Positions 1 through 5,551 of a DNA stretch of 5,551 nucleotides are shown piece by piece. Below the pieces are notes generated by a model, which searched no databases, was not told the origin of the DNA, and saw nothing but the letters and a program-made list of their open reading frames with translations. A program made the position numbers and the translations under genes. Source of the stretch: Flavobacteriales bacterium (GTDB taxonomy: Bacteria; Bacteroidota; Bacteroidia; Flavobacteriales_D; SKUL01); assembly GCA_007129985.1 (NCBI GenBank), contig SKUL01000156.1:1-5551 (forward strand), in the 5' to 3' direction. How positions within the stretch are numbered: position 1 is the stretch's first letter; the number at the start of each line of letters is the position of its first letter.

Positions 1-992
1 AGTTCAAAACCGATGTGAACCACCAGCAGGAATACATAGTAGGTTCATGCCGAAAGGCAAAAGAGGTTTGGGATTATGCATGTAAAGTAGCTCCTACCGG
101 TCTCAACGTTTTGATAACCGGCGAAAGCGGAACCGGAAAAGAATACATTGCCCGGGCCCTGCACAGTATGAGCAGACGTGCCAACCAACCTTTTGTTGCG
201 GTAGATTGTGGAACAATCTCGCCTGATCTGGCTATAAGCAGTTTTTTCGGACATGTAAAGGGGGCATTTACGGGTGCATATTCAGACAAAACCGGTCTGT
301 TTGAGCAGGCCAACCGTGGCACTTTGTTTCTGGACGAGGTGGGTAATTTGGCTGTTGAAGTGCAGATTGCATTGCTGCGTGCAATTCAGGAAAGGAAATA
401 CAAACGACTGGGAGCTTCGAAAGAGCACGAAATTGACGTGCGTATTGTGGCTGCCACCAACGAATCTCTTTCTGCCGTTGTAAGCAAGGGAGTGTTCCGC
501 AATGACCTCTACCACAGGCTGAACGAATTTGAATTACACATCCCGGCTCTGCGTACCAGAATGGAGGACCTCGAGGTTTTTTCCTCTGCATTTTTGAAGC
601 AATCCGAAATGGAATTCAGCAAGGATAATCTCACAATTGATCCGGAGGTTATTAAAGCCTTTAAAGTTTACCCATGGCCGGGCAATTTGCGTGAGCTTCG
701 TAACATTATTCGCCGCGGCGCACTGCTCGCAAAAAATAACAGAATCACCATGAATGAAATTCCAGATGGGTTCCTTGTTTTGGGAGACGAACGCGACAGT
801 GAATCAGATAACCAATTGGAAAAGCGCACAAAGAGTTTCGATATCAAAGAAGAGTCCCGAGAACTTGAGCGTGATTTAATTATAAAGGCTCTGGAAAAGT
901 CCAAATACAACAAATCAAAAGCGGCAAAAGCACTTAATATTGACCGAACTACGCTCTACAGCAAGCTAAAAAGTTACGGGATCGATGCGTGA
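1..992 (+). CDS. Sigma-54-dependent NtrC-family transcriptional activator, 5' end missing
   Basis: This protein couples ATP hydrolysis to open-complex formation by sigma-54 RNA polymerase. Numbering from the GTG at 15, the AAA+ domain shows Walker A GESGTGKE (36-43), the sigma-54 contact loop GAFTGA (83-88), Walker B TLFLDEV (103-109), sensor I ATN (147-149), putative arginine fingers R162 and R168, and sensor II GNLREL (223-228). A linker of about 55 residues leads to a Fis-type helix-turn-helix at about 284-322. All catalytic motifs are intact. The frame is open through position 3 with no stop, and the visible part starts right at the AAA+ domain, so the gene probably begins upstream. By family analogy the missing part is a receiver domain, but it is not seen. 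The GTG at 15 is the only alternative start visible. The TGA stop overlaps the convergent kinase gene by 19 bp, which suggests a functional pair. Family is near certain; the N-terminal domain is inferred. Confidence 0.95.
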   Translation, partial: FKTDVNHQQEYIVGSCRKAKEVWDYACKVAPTGLNVLITGESGTGKEYIARALHSMSRRANQPFVAVDCGTISPDLAISSFFGHVKGAFTGAYSDKTGLFEQANRGTLFLDEVGNLAVEVQIALLRAIQERKYKRLGASKEHEIDVRIVAATNESLSAVVSKGVFRNDLYHRLNEFELHIPALRTRMEDLEVFSSAFLKQSEMEFSKDNLTIDPEVIKAFKVYPWPGNLRELRNIIRRGALLAKNNRITMNEIPDGFLVLGDERDSESDNQLEKRTKSFDIKEESRELERDLIIKALEKSKYNKSKAAKALNIDRTTLYSKLKSYGIDA

Positions 993-3517
993 TTGGCTGC
1001 GGCATCACTTTCTAGACTTTTTCTGATCCGTCTTAGCTCAGACGTTATTGCCTTAGCTGATTTTGTGGCTTTTTCCATCTCATTGAGTTCAAGAAGGAAT
1101 TCAATAGACTGAAGCTGCTCACTCAAATATCCTATTCCCAGTTGTTCAAGATTCGATCTGAGTTGATGAGACAGCCGCTGAACTTGGTCCATTCCGTTTT
1201 CTGATGATTGTATAAAAAGGTTGATTTTTTCAATGATGTAGGAGGCTAATTCAGGTCGCATAAATTCTGCGGCTATATCAGTATCTGCTAATTGGTTCAG
1301 AGTGGAATGAGGCAGCATTTGAGCGGATTGATGGCTGATATCAGGAAAAAGTTCCGAAATCAATGAGACTAGCTGGTTTCGGCTAAAGGGCTTTCCAAGT
1401 GTAGCGGTAAAGCCTATTTCCATCATTTGCTTGTGCGATTGCTCGGTAAGACTTGCGGTAAGTCCAATGACCGGCAGGTTGGTGCTCTCCCGAATAATTT
1501 CGAAAAATGTTATTCCATCCATGTCTGGCAAATTAACATCGGTCAGAATCAAATCAAATGTCATTGGCTTGGCGGCTATTGTTTCAATAGCTTCTTCCGC
1601 TGATGGGCAAATGTGAAGTAATGCAACATTGGCGCCGATGAAACGCTCCAACAGCATGGCATTCCATGGGTCGTCTTCCACAGCGAGTACACGTATGTCA
1701 AAATACGCATGTTTGTACTCTTGATCAGCGGGACGTTCGTCATTACCCGCGGTTGGAGAGCTTGTAAGAGTTAGAGAAATAGTGAACTTGCTGCCAACGC
1801 CTACTTCCGATTCAACCGATATCTTCCCGCCAAGTTCTTCAATGATATGTCGGGTTATCGATAGCCCCAGGCCGGTTCCTCCAAGATCGTTTCCGCTGCT
1901 GGTTTTCATGGTTTGAAAAGGTTCAAATATGTTCTCTCGCCACATTTCCGGAATTCCACTTCCGGTGTCCGAAACAGTGATGGTAATCGGAGTAGGTGAT
2001 AGGTGATGTTCAACATGTATTTCTAGCTGAACGATGCCGTTTTTTGTGTTCTTAAATGCGTTGCTCAGTAAATTCACAAGAGCCTGCTTTAACTTTAACC
2101 CATCCGTATGCACGCACTGTGTTTCAAGCCAGGGGTCGTAGCTAATCTCAAACCGACAATTTTGCTCTTCCTTTCGCAAGGCAAAAAGCAATGTCAACTC
2201 CTCGCATATTTGAACCAGAGAAGTGTCAGATTTTTCTGACTTGAAACTCCCCGCACTTATTCTTGCATGTTCGAGGATGTTTACAAGCAGTTCATTCAAA
2301 TAATCGTTGGCATAGATCACCCCATGAATTAACTCAAGTTGTTTTTTGTTTTGAAGCTCTTTCTTTAGCAGATCGGTAAAGCCGGTAATGGTGTGGAGCG
2401 GAGTGCGGATTTCATGACTCATTTTAGACAAAAAATCTTCCTTTGAGGCAGCCAAAGCCTCAGCCCTGGCCATTTCGTGTTCAAGTTGAGCGCGATACAC
2501 GTTGATCCTTCTAAGGTCATAGACCACAATAAGTAAGAGTATCAATCCGGTCAGCATTCCGAGGCCCGCGATCTTCAGAAACTGCAAATTGGAATGTTCA
2601 ATCTGGCTCAATGAACGTTCACGAATGTTCATCTCTTTCGCAGCGTTCCTTACGGCAATTTCATCAAGCAGATGTTGCATGGTTGACAGTAATTGCTCAT
2701 TAACCTGTATCAGGTCGAGTTCTGCCATGTTTAGTACTCTTTGTTGCCTGATTTCTTCGTTGAGAAGGTCCGCTAATATGGTTTTAACAACAACCAACGT
2801 GGTGTCAATGAAGTAGTTTCGAACAATGCTGCTGTCTACCGAGTACTCTATCCATTGTATAATATCGGCCTTCCTTGTGATGAGCGTATCTGTGGCCATG
2901 CGCTCCTGACCAAATAGCTTACGAAAGAATCCGCCTAGCCCCTTGTATTCATCCGGACGCTGAACAATGTTAATGTGTTTAATCGTATCAACTTTGGAAA
3001 ACAGTTCAGCGCGATTAACAACAGCATGGTCTATGTAGGCAGAATCGGATAATTGCCGTTGTATGCGTCGCAGCGCCTGCTCGGAAAAATAAAATGATGA
3101 CCCCTTTTGTTTGAGTTCAATGAAGTAGCCGTTAATCATGGACTTTTGACGCAAAATAGACTGAATACTGTCAAGCCGGTTGGTGTCATCGATGAAAACA
3201 CCATTCGACGAACTGCGCAATACTGCTAACATGCTATCTACGGCCCGTGAAGCCTTCAGTGAATTGTGCAACTGCAAACTGTCATTCGTCAGGATGAAAT
3301 TGTTAAAGTGAAGGTCTGCCTGAATCATTTTGTTGTACAGACGATTGAGTTGGCTGGCTTCCGGGTTGGGACGAATCATATTCTCAACCGACCGCTCAGA
3401 AACCTTGTAGCTTTCAACTGCCCAGTATGCAAGTGCAGCGTAAGTCAAGCCGAGCACGAGAATGATAAACCAAACTTTCGCAATGGAGTTTCGTGACTTG
3501 TTCGTGATGTTTTCCAT
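974..3517 (-). CDS. Membrane hybrid sensor histidine kinase (sensor-HisKA-HATPase-REC-Hpt)
   Basis: An 847-residue inner-membrane kinase with a multi-step relay in one chain. A membrane segment lies at about 15-34, followed by a mostly helical, presumably periplasmic region (about 35-312) of no family I recognise, then a second membrane segment at about 313-334. HisKA carries the phospho-acceptor H368 in SHEIRTP. HATPase shows the N box (N482, N486), DTGSGI (517-522), F box FEPF (531-534) and GGTGLGL (546-552). The receiver has acidic D615/D616, phospho-acceptor D660, T687 and K709. The C-terminal 740-840 region fits an Hpt domain, with H784 in SHQLRSNLEQLG; the usual Lys three residues after His is Arg here. 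All expected phospho-residues are present, so the relay looks active. The ATG at 3515-3517 leaves a short cytoplasmic tail before the first membrane helix and has no clear ribosome-binding site. The TAA stop lies inside the end of the convergent sigma-54 activator gene, its likely output partner. The stimulus is unknown. Confidence 0.96.
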   Translation of the reverse strand: MENITNKSRNSIAKVWFIILVLGLTYAALAYWAVESYKVSERSVENMIRPNPEASQLNRLYNKMIQADLHFNNFILTNDSLQLHNSLKASRAVDSMLAVLRSSSNGVFIDDTNRLDSIQSILRQKSMINGYFIELKQKGSSFYFSEQALRRIQRQLSDSAYIDHAVVNRAELFSKVDTIKHINIVQRPDEYKGLGGFFRKLFGQERMATDTLITRKADIIQWIEYSVDSSIVRNYFIDTTLVVVKTILADLLNEEIRQQRVLNMAELDLIQVNEQLLSTMQHLLDEIAVRNAAKEMNIRERSLSQIEHSNLQFLKIAGLGMLTGLILLLIVVYDLRRINVYRAQLEHEMARAEALAASKEDFLSKMSHEIRTPLHTITGFTDLLKKELQNKKQLELIHGVIYANDYLNELLVNILEHARISAGSFKSEKSDTSLVQICEELTLLFALRKEEQNCRFEISYDPWLETQCVHTDGLKLKQALVNLLSNAFKNTKNGIVQLEIHVEHHLSPTPITITVSDTGSGIPEMWRENIFEPFQTMKTSSGNDLGGTGLGLSITRHIIEELGGKISVESEVGVGSKFTISLTLTSSPTAGNDERPADQEYKHAYFDIRVLAVEDDPWNAMLLERFIGANVALLHICPSAEEAIETIAAKPMTFDLILTDVNLPDMDGITFFEIIRESTNLPVIGLTASLTEQSHKQMMEIGFTATLGKPFSRNQLVSLISELFPDISHQSAQMLPHSTLNQLADTDIAAEFMRPELASYIIEKINLFIQSSENGMDQVQRLSHQLRSNLEQLGIGYLSEQLQSIEFLLELNEMEKATKSAKAITSELRRIRKSLESDAAANHASIP

Positions 3518-3657
3518 TTACGGAGGAATTCAGTTCGTGCCTACATTACCGAAAGGCCATGGAAACCAAAAGCGTGATAAATCCAGTTTGTTCTTGAAAC
3601 TTTCCCGACACATAAGCGCCATAAATTTAACCATTTTCTCCTAACCGGCTTAACTTT

Positions 3658-3681
3658 CTCCGTCAGCTATGGTTAACGGAG
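3658..3681. repeat. Short inverted repeat upstream of the kinase gene
   Basis: CTCCGT (3658-3663) and its exact reverse complement ACGGAG (3676-3681) are separated by 12 bases. On the kinase strand it lies just downstream of the candidate -7 element, so it would fall at the very start of the transcript as a 6-bp hairpin, or act as an operator-like dyad. No T-run follows on either strand, so it does not look like a terminator. Six-base arms with this spacing can arise by chance. Confidence 0.35.
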
Positions 3682-3685
3682 CCTT

Positions 3686-3714
3686 CAAAAATAGTAGTGA
3701 GCGCCACGCATCAA
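3686..3714 (-). promoter_or_regulatory. Candidate Bacteroidota-type promoter for the hybrid kinase
   Basis: Read on the - strand, TATTTTTG (3686-3693) matches the Bacteroidota -7 consensus TAnnTTTG at every fixed base. A TTG (3712-3714) lies 18 bases upstream of it, within the 17-23 base spacing known for the -33 element. Transcription would start near 3680, giving a leader of about 160 bases before the kinase ATG. The rest of the 239-bp gap between the kinase and the broken transporter gene (3518-3756) shows no open frame of note and no sigma-54 (-24/-12) site. The site is short and the gap AT-rich, so chance matches are possible. Confidence 0.4.
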
Positions 3715-3756
3715 TGCTTTGTTTGGTTACTCATCGGGATGTACAGTTGTTTCAAA

Positions 3757-4026
3757 TCAGTACAATGGTCTTGTGTAAATAAAATGGGTCGGATTCATTG
3801 AACTTCCAAACTTACCGGCGTAGTAGTTGGCAATAGCCTTGGTGATGCCAAATGCGGTAATGAACGACAAGATGGCGGTGGCCGATGAAACACCAAATTC
3901 CTGCTCGGCAAATTGCGGAAAAATTGAGCGTTCAATGCCCACCATACCTCCCACAAAGGCATTCACCAATACCAGCAAGGAGAATTGTTTCCAGTTTTGC
4001 CTTAATCCAGGCTGGAGGTCTTTCAT
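3757..4026 (-). pseudogene. Truncated MFS transporter gene (N-terminal fragment)
   Basis: The ATG at 4024-4026 opens an 89-codon frame. Its first 72 or so residues read as the start of a major facilitator superfamily permease: a charged N-terminal tail with NWKQFSLL, a first membrane helix at about 16-31 (LLVLVNAFVGGMVG), an ERSIFPQFAEQEFG loop, and a second helix at about 49-71. At AGK (residues 70-72), where MFS proteins normally enter the loop with motif A (G-x-L-a-D-r-x-G-R-r), the likeness stops. About 17 unrelated residues follow before TGA. Intact members have about 400 residues and 12 helices, so some 80% of the gene is gone. I do not find the rest in the following 239 bp on either strand. 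The break is at about 3800-3811. A two-helix product cannot transport by itself, so I call it a decayed gene. It is not part of the other MFS gene at 4604, which is of a different family and has its own N-terminus. Confidence 0.75.
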
Positions 4027-4098
4027 GGTGCAAAGGTGAAAAGTTGGAGGCGTATTGGAGGTGACAATTCTTACATAGAGGTTTCAGTTCAAAATGAC

Positions 4099-4106
4099 TA
4101 TGTTTG
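4099..4106 (+). promoter_or_regulatory. Candidate -7 promoter element for the nucleotidyltransferase gene
   Basis: TATGTTTG matches the Bacteroidota -7 consensus TAnnTTTG at all fixed bases and ends 27 bases before the TTG start, implying a leader of about 20 bases. No good TTG/TTTG -33 element is found at the expected spacing, so support is partial. Confidence 0.3.
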
Positions 4107-4133
4107 GAGAATGGGTGCGGATAATAAAGTGTT

Positions 4134-4481
4134 TTGAGAAAAATAGCCAATATTGAAACCTTGCGTGATGTGCTGAGGGCTTTTCCCGGAATAGAAGAAG
4201 CCGTGATTTTTGGCAGTCGGGCAATGGGAAATTACCGCAGGGGAAGTGATGTGGATATTGCGTTATTTGGCGAAGGGGTGGATATGAAGATTGCTCAGAA
4301 AGTGGCGTGGCAACTGAATGAAGAAACCTTGATGCCTTATCGCTTTGATGTGTTGAGTTTTGCTGAAATATCAAACTCCGAATTACGGAATCATATTCTG
4401 CGCGTGGGCTTGATTGTCTATTCCACCAACCCGCAAAGATTGGCAGGTGAGCCTGTTGAGTTTTGTTCGAAAGGCAAATAG
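4134..4481 (+). CDS. MNT-domain nucleotidyltransferase (MntA-like), no HepT partner
   Basis: A 115-residue minimal nucleotidyltransferase. It carries the family signature GSx10DxD exactly: G27-S28, ten residues, D39-V-D41, with the third metal-binding acid probably D72 in PYRFDVLSF. Sequence likeness to MntA-type proteins runs from about residue 5 to VGLIVY (91-96). In type VII toxin-antitoxin systems MntA adds AMP units to a tyrosine of the HEPN ribonuclease HepT and silences it. No HepT gene fits on either side: the left neighbour is a broken transporter gene on the other strand, and only 122 bp separate this stop from the next gene. It may be an orphan antitoxin or an enzyme with another target. 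Two in-frame stops (4122-4127) lie just upstream and the first ATG falls inside the active-site motif, so TTG at 4134 is the most likely start. The last 19 residues (97-115) exceed the family's usual end and may be read-through into intergenic DNA. Confidence 0.85.
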   Translation: MRKIANIETLRDVLRAFPGIEEAVIFGSRAMGNYRRGSDVDIALFGEGVDMKIAQKVAWQLNEETLMPYRFDVLSFAEISNSELRNHILRVGLIVYSTNPQRLAGEPVEFCSKGK

Positions 4482-4506
4482 GATTGCATCTATCTGAAGT
4501 AAGTTC

Positions 4507-4551
4507 AAAAGCCTGATTGTCGAAGCTTCTCAGTTTGGCGCCTTTTATTTT
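4507..4551 (+). terminator. Possible weak terminator after the nucleotidyltransferase gene
   Basis: GCCTGA (4511-4516) can pair with TCA (4530-4532) and GGC (4537-4539), a 6-bp stem with a 4-base bulge. The loop contains the palindrome GAAGCTTC (4522-4529). A T-rich run, ttttatttt (4543-4551), follows a few bases later. The bulge makes it weak. It is the only terminator-like structure I find in the 122-bp gap. Confidence 0.25.
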
Positions 4552-4603
4552 GGGTAGTCTGGGTTGAAGTCAGTTCCCAAAGAGTAATTACATTGTGCCC
4601 GCA

Positions 4604-5551
4604 ATGCTGAAAAAAGGCGACAAGAAAGTCATTCGCGGATGGGCCATGTACGACTGGGCCAACTCGGTGTATTCGCTGGTGATCACCTCTACCATTTTCC
4701 CCATCTTTTACGAAGCGGTTTCGGTTATCAAGACCCCCGAGGGCGATGTAATTACCGACCTGGTGTACGAGGCCACCGGCTTGCGAAACACCGCATTGTA
4801 CAGCTACACCATGTCGGCAGCCTTTCTGCTTGTGGCCATTATTTCGCCTTTGTTGTCGGGTATTGCCGACTATACCGGAAGCAAGAAAAACTACCTCATG
4901 TTTTTCTGTTACCTCGGCTCGGCGGCGTGTATTGGGCTGTATTTCTTTGATATGAATAGCCTGTATTTCGGAATGTCGATGGTGTTTATTGCCTGCGCGG
5001 CTTTTTGCGCGAGCCTGGTGTTTTACGACGCCTACCTTCCCGAAATTGCCGAGCCCAAGGACCACGACCGGGTGAGCGCACAGGGCTATGCGATGGGCTA
5101 CATCGGCAGTGTTTTGCTGCTCCTGCTCAACTTGGCCATGATCATGATGCCGGAATGGTTTGGTATTGATCCCGAGAATAAATCACTGCCTGCGCGATTG
5201 AGTTTTCTGTCGGTAGGAATATGGTGGGCGGGTTTTGCGCAGATTACCTTTTTTCGATTGCCCGCCAATGTGTACGGTCGAAAACCGAAGGGCGATGTCA
5301 TTCACAAGGGCTACCTGGAGCTGGTAAAAGTGTGGCACGAACTGAAACAAACCAAACGACTGTGGCGCTACCTGGTGGCGTTTTTTGTGTTCAACACTGC
5401 GGTACAAACGGTCATGTACATGGCGGCCACCTTTGCGGCCAAAGAGGTGAAGCAGATCAACAGCGAAGGGCAAATCGAACCTATGAGTGCTGATAGCCTG
5501 ATTATCAGTATTCTCATTATTCAGTTGGTGGCCATTGTGGGCGCGATATTC
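4604..5551 (+). CDS. UMF1-family (Atg22-like) MFS transporter, 3' end missing
   Basis: The frame stays open from ATG 4604 to the right edge (316 codons, no stop). The N-terminus reads KKVIRGWAMYDWANSVYSLV (8-27), the hallmark start of the UMF1 family, relatives of the yeast vacuolar effluxer Atg22. Visible membrane segments are at about 22-42, 66-88, 97-115, 119-141, 158-182, 200-218, 254-279 and 299 onward. The motif-A-like loop SGIADYTGSKKN (85-96) follows the second helix, and a hydrophilic central loop (about 219-253) separates the two halves. Family members have roughly 420-450 residues, so about a quarter is missing beyond the window. It sits in the inner membrane; the bacterial substrate is not established. 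GTG at 4595, three codons upstream, is a possible alternative start, but ATG leads directly into the conserved region. Codons ending in G or C (gcc, ctg, acc) are more frequent here than in the genes to the left. The long open frames on the opposite strand are shadows of this gene. Confidence 0.93.
   Translation, partial: MLKKGDKKVIRGWAMYDWANSVYSLVITSTIFPIFYEAVSVIKTPEGDVITDLVYEATGLRNTALYSYTMSAAFLLVAIISPLLSGIADYTGSKKNYLMFFCYLGSAACIGLYFFDMNSLYFGMSMVFIACAAFCASLVFYDAYLPEIAEPKDHDRVSAQGYAMGYIGSVLLLLLNLAMIMMPEWFGIDPENKSLPARLSFLSVGIWWAGFAQITFFRLPANVYGRKPKGDVIHKGYLELVKVWHELKQTKRLWRYLVAFFVFNTAVQTVMYMAATFAAKEVKQINSEGQIEPMSADSLIISILIIQLVAIVGAIF

Noticed and set aside
3462..3644. 60-codon + strand frame over the kinase start, and the GGAGG at 3522-3526
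   Set aside because: The frame overlaps the kinase N-terminus antisense and has no domain; the GGAGG is on the wrong strand for the kinase and precedes no plausible + strand start.
4021..4137. + strand frame reading into the nucleotidyltransferase start, possibly the end of a partner gene
   Set aside because: It runs back into the antisense of the MFS fragment, has no HEPN-like motif and is only a few dozen codons long.
4134..4603. Complete MntA-HepT toxin-antitoxin module
   Set aside because: Only the MNT half is present; no HEPN-type frame occurs upstream or in the 122-bp gap downstream.
3518..4603. Sigma-54 (-24/-12) promoter in the intergenic gaps
   Set aside because: I scanned both strands of the three gaps by eye for GG-N10-GC in a TGGC/TTGC context. 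Near matches had the wrong spacing or lacked the -12 GC, so the activator's target is not evident here.
4505..5065. Long open frame (186 codons) on the - strand
   Set aside because: It lies antisense to the UMF1 transporter, is rich in His, Arg, Gly and Gln with no recognisable domain, and the + strand frame has clear family motifs and membrane helices.
5183..5493. Open frames on both strands within the transporter gene
   Set aside because: They are out-of-frame or antisense shadows; the UMF1 frame continues through them with membrane helices.
3757..5551. The two MFS reading frames as pieces of one split transporter
   Set aside because: They are on opposite strands, both pieces are N-terminal, and they belong to different MFS families.

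Overview
The window looks like a chromosomal stretch from a member of the Bacteroidota. The case rests on three things. The two-component genes are of a kind common in that phylum: a long hybrid kinase with a C-terminal Hpt domain beside an NtrC-type regulator. Clear Shine-Dalgarno sequences are missing in front of the starts I can place. Two intergenic sites match the phylum's -7 promoter element (TAnnTTTG). Genus cannot be assigned from the sequence alone.

Left half (1-3517): a two-component pair facing tail to tail. On the + strand is the end of a sigma-54-dependent activator: complete AAA+ domain and Fis-type helix-turn-helix, with the N-terminus running off the window. On the - strand is an 847-residue membrane hybrid kinase with, in order, two membrane segments around a roughly 280-residue sensor region, HisKA, HATPase, a receiver and an Hpt domain. 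The two stop codons overlap by 19 bp. The layout fits a phosphorelay His-Asp-His within the kinase and then, by inference, Asp on a receiver of the activator just outside the window.

Middle (3518-4603): a patchy region. The 239 bp in front of the kinase hold a candidate promoter and an inverted repeat, but no gene. Next comes a broken MFS transporter gene on the - strand with only about its first 72 codons. Divergent from it is a small + strand nucleotidyltransferase of the MNT (MntA-like) family. It has intact catalytic motifs and a probable TTG start, but no HepT/HEPN partner on either side. A weak possible terminator and short repeat-like sequences follow it.

Right end (4604-5551): the first 316 codons of a UMF1-family (Atg22-like) MFS transporter, which runs off the right edge.

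I see no RNA gene, CRISPR array, transposase or clearly new multi-gene system. The most useful leads are the probable phosphorelay, the partnerless MNT gene and the sharp truncation of the MFS gene.
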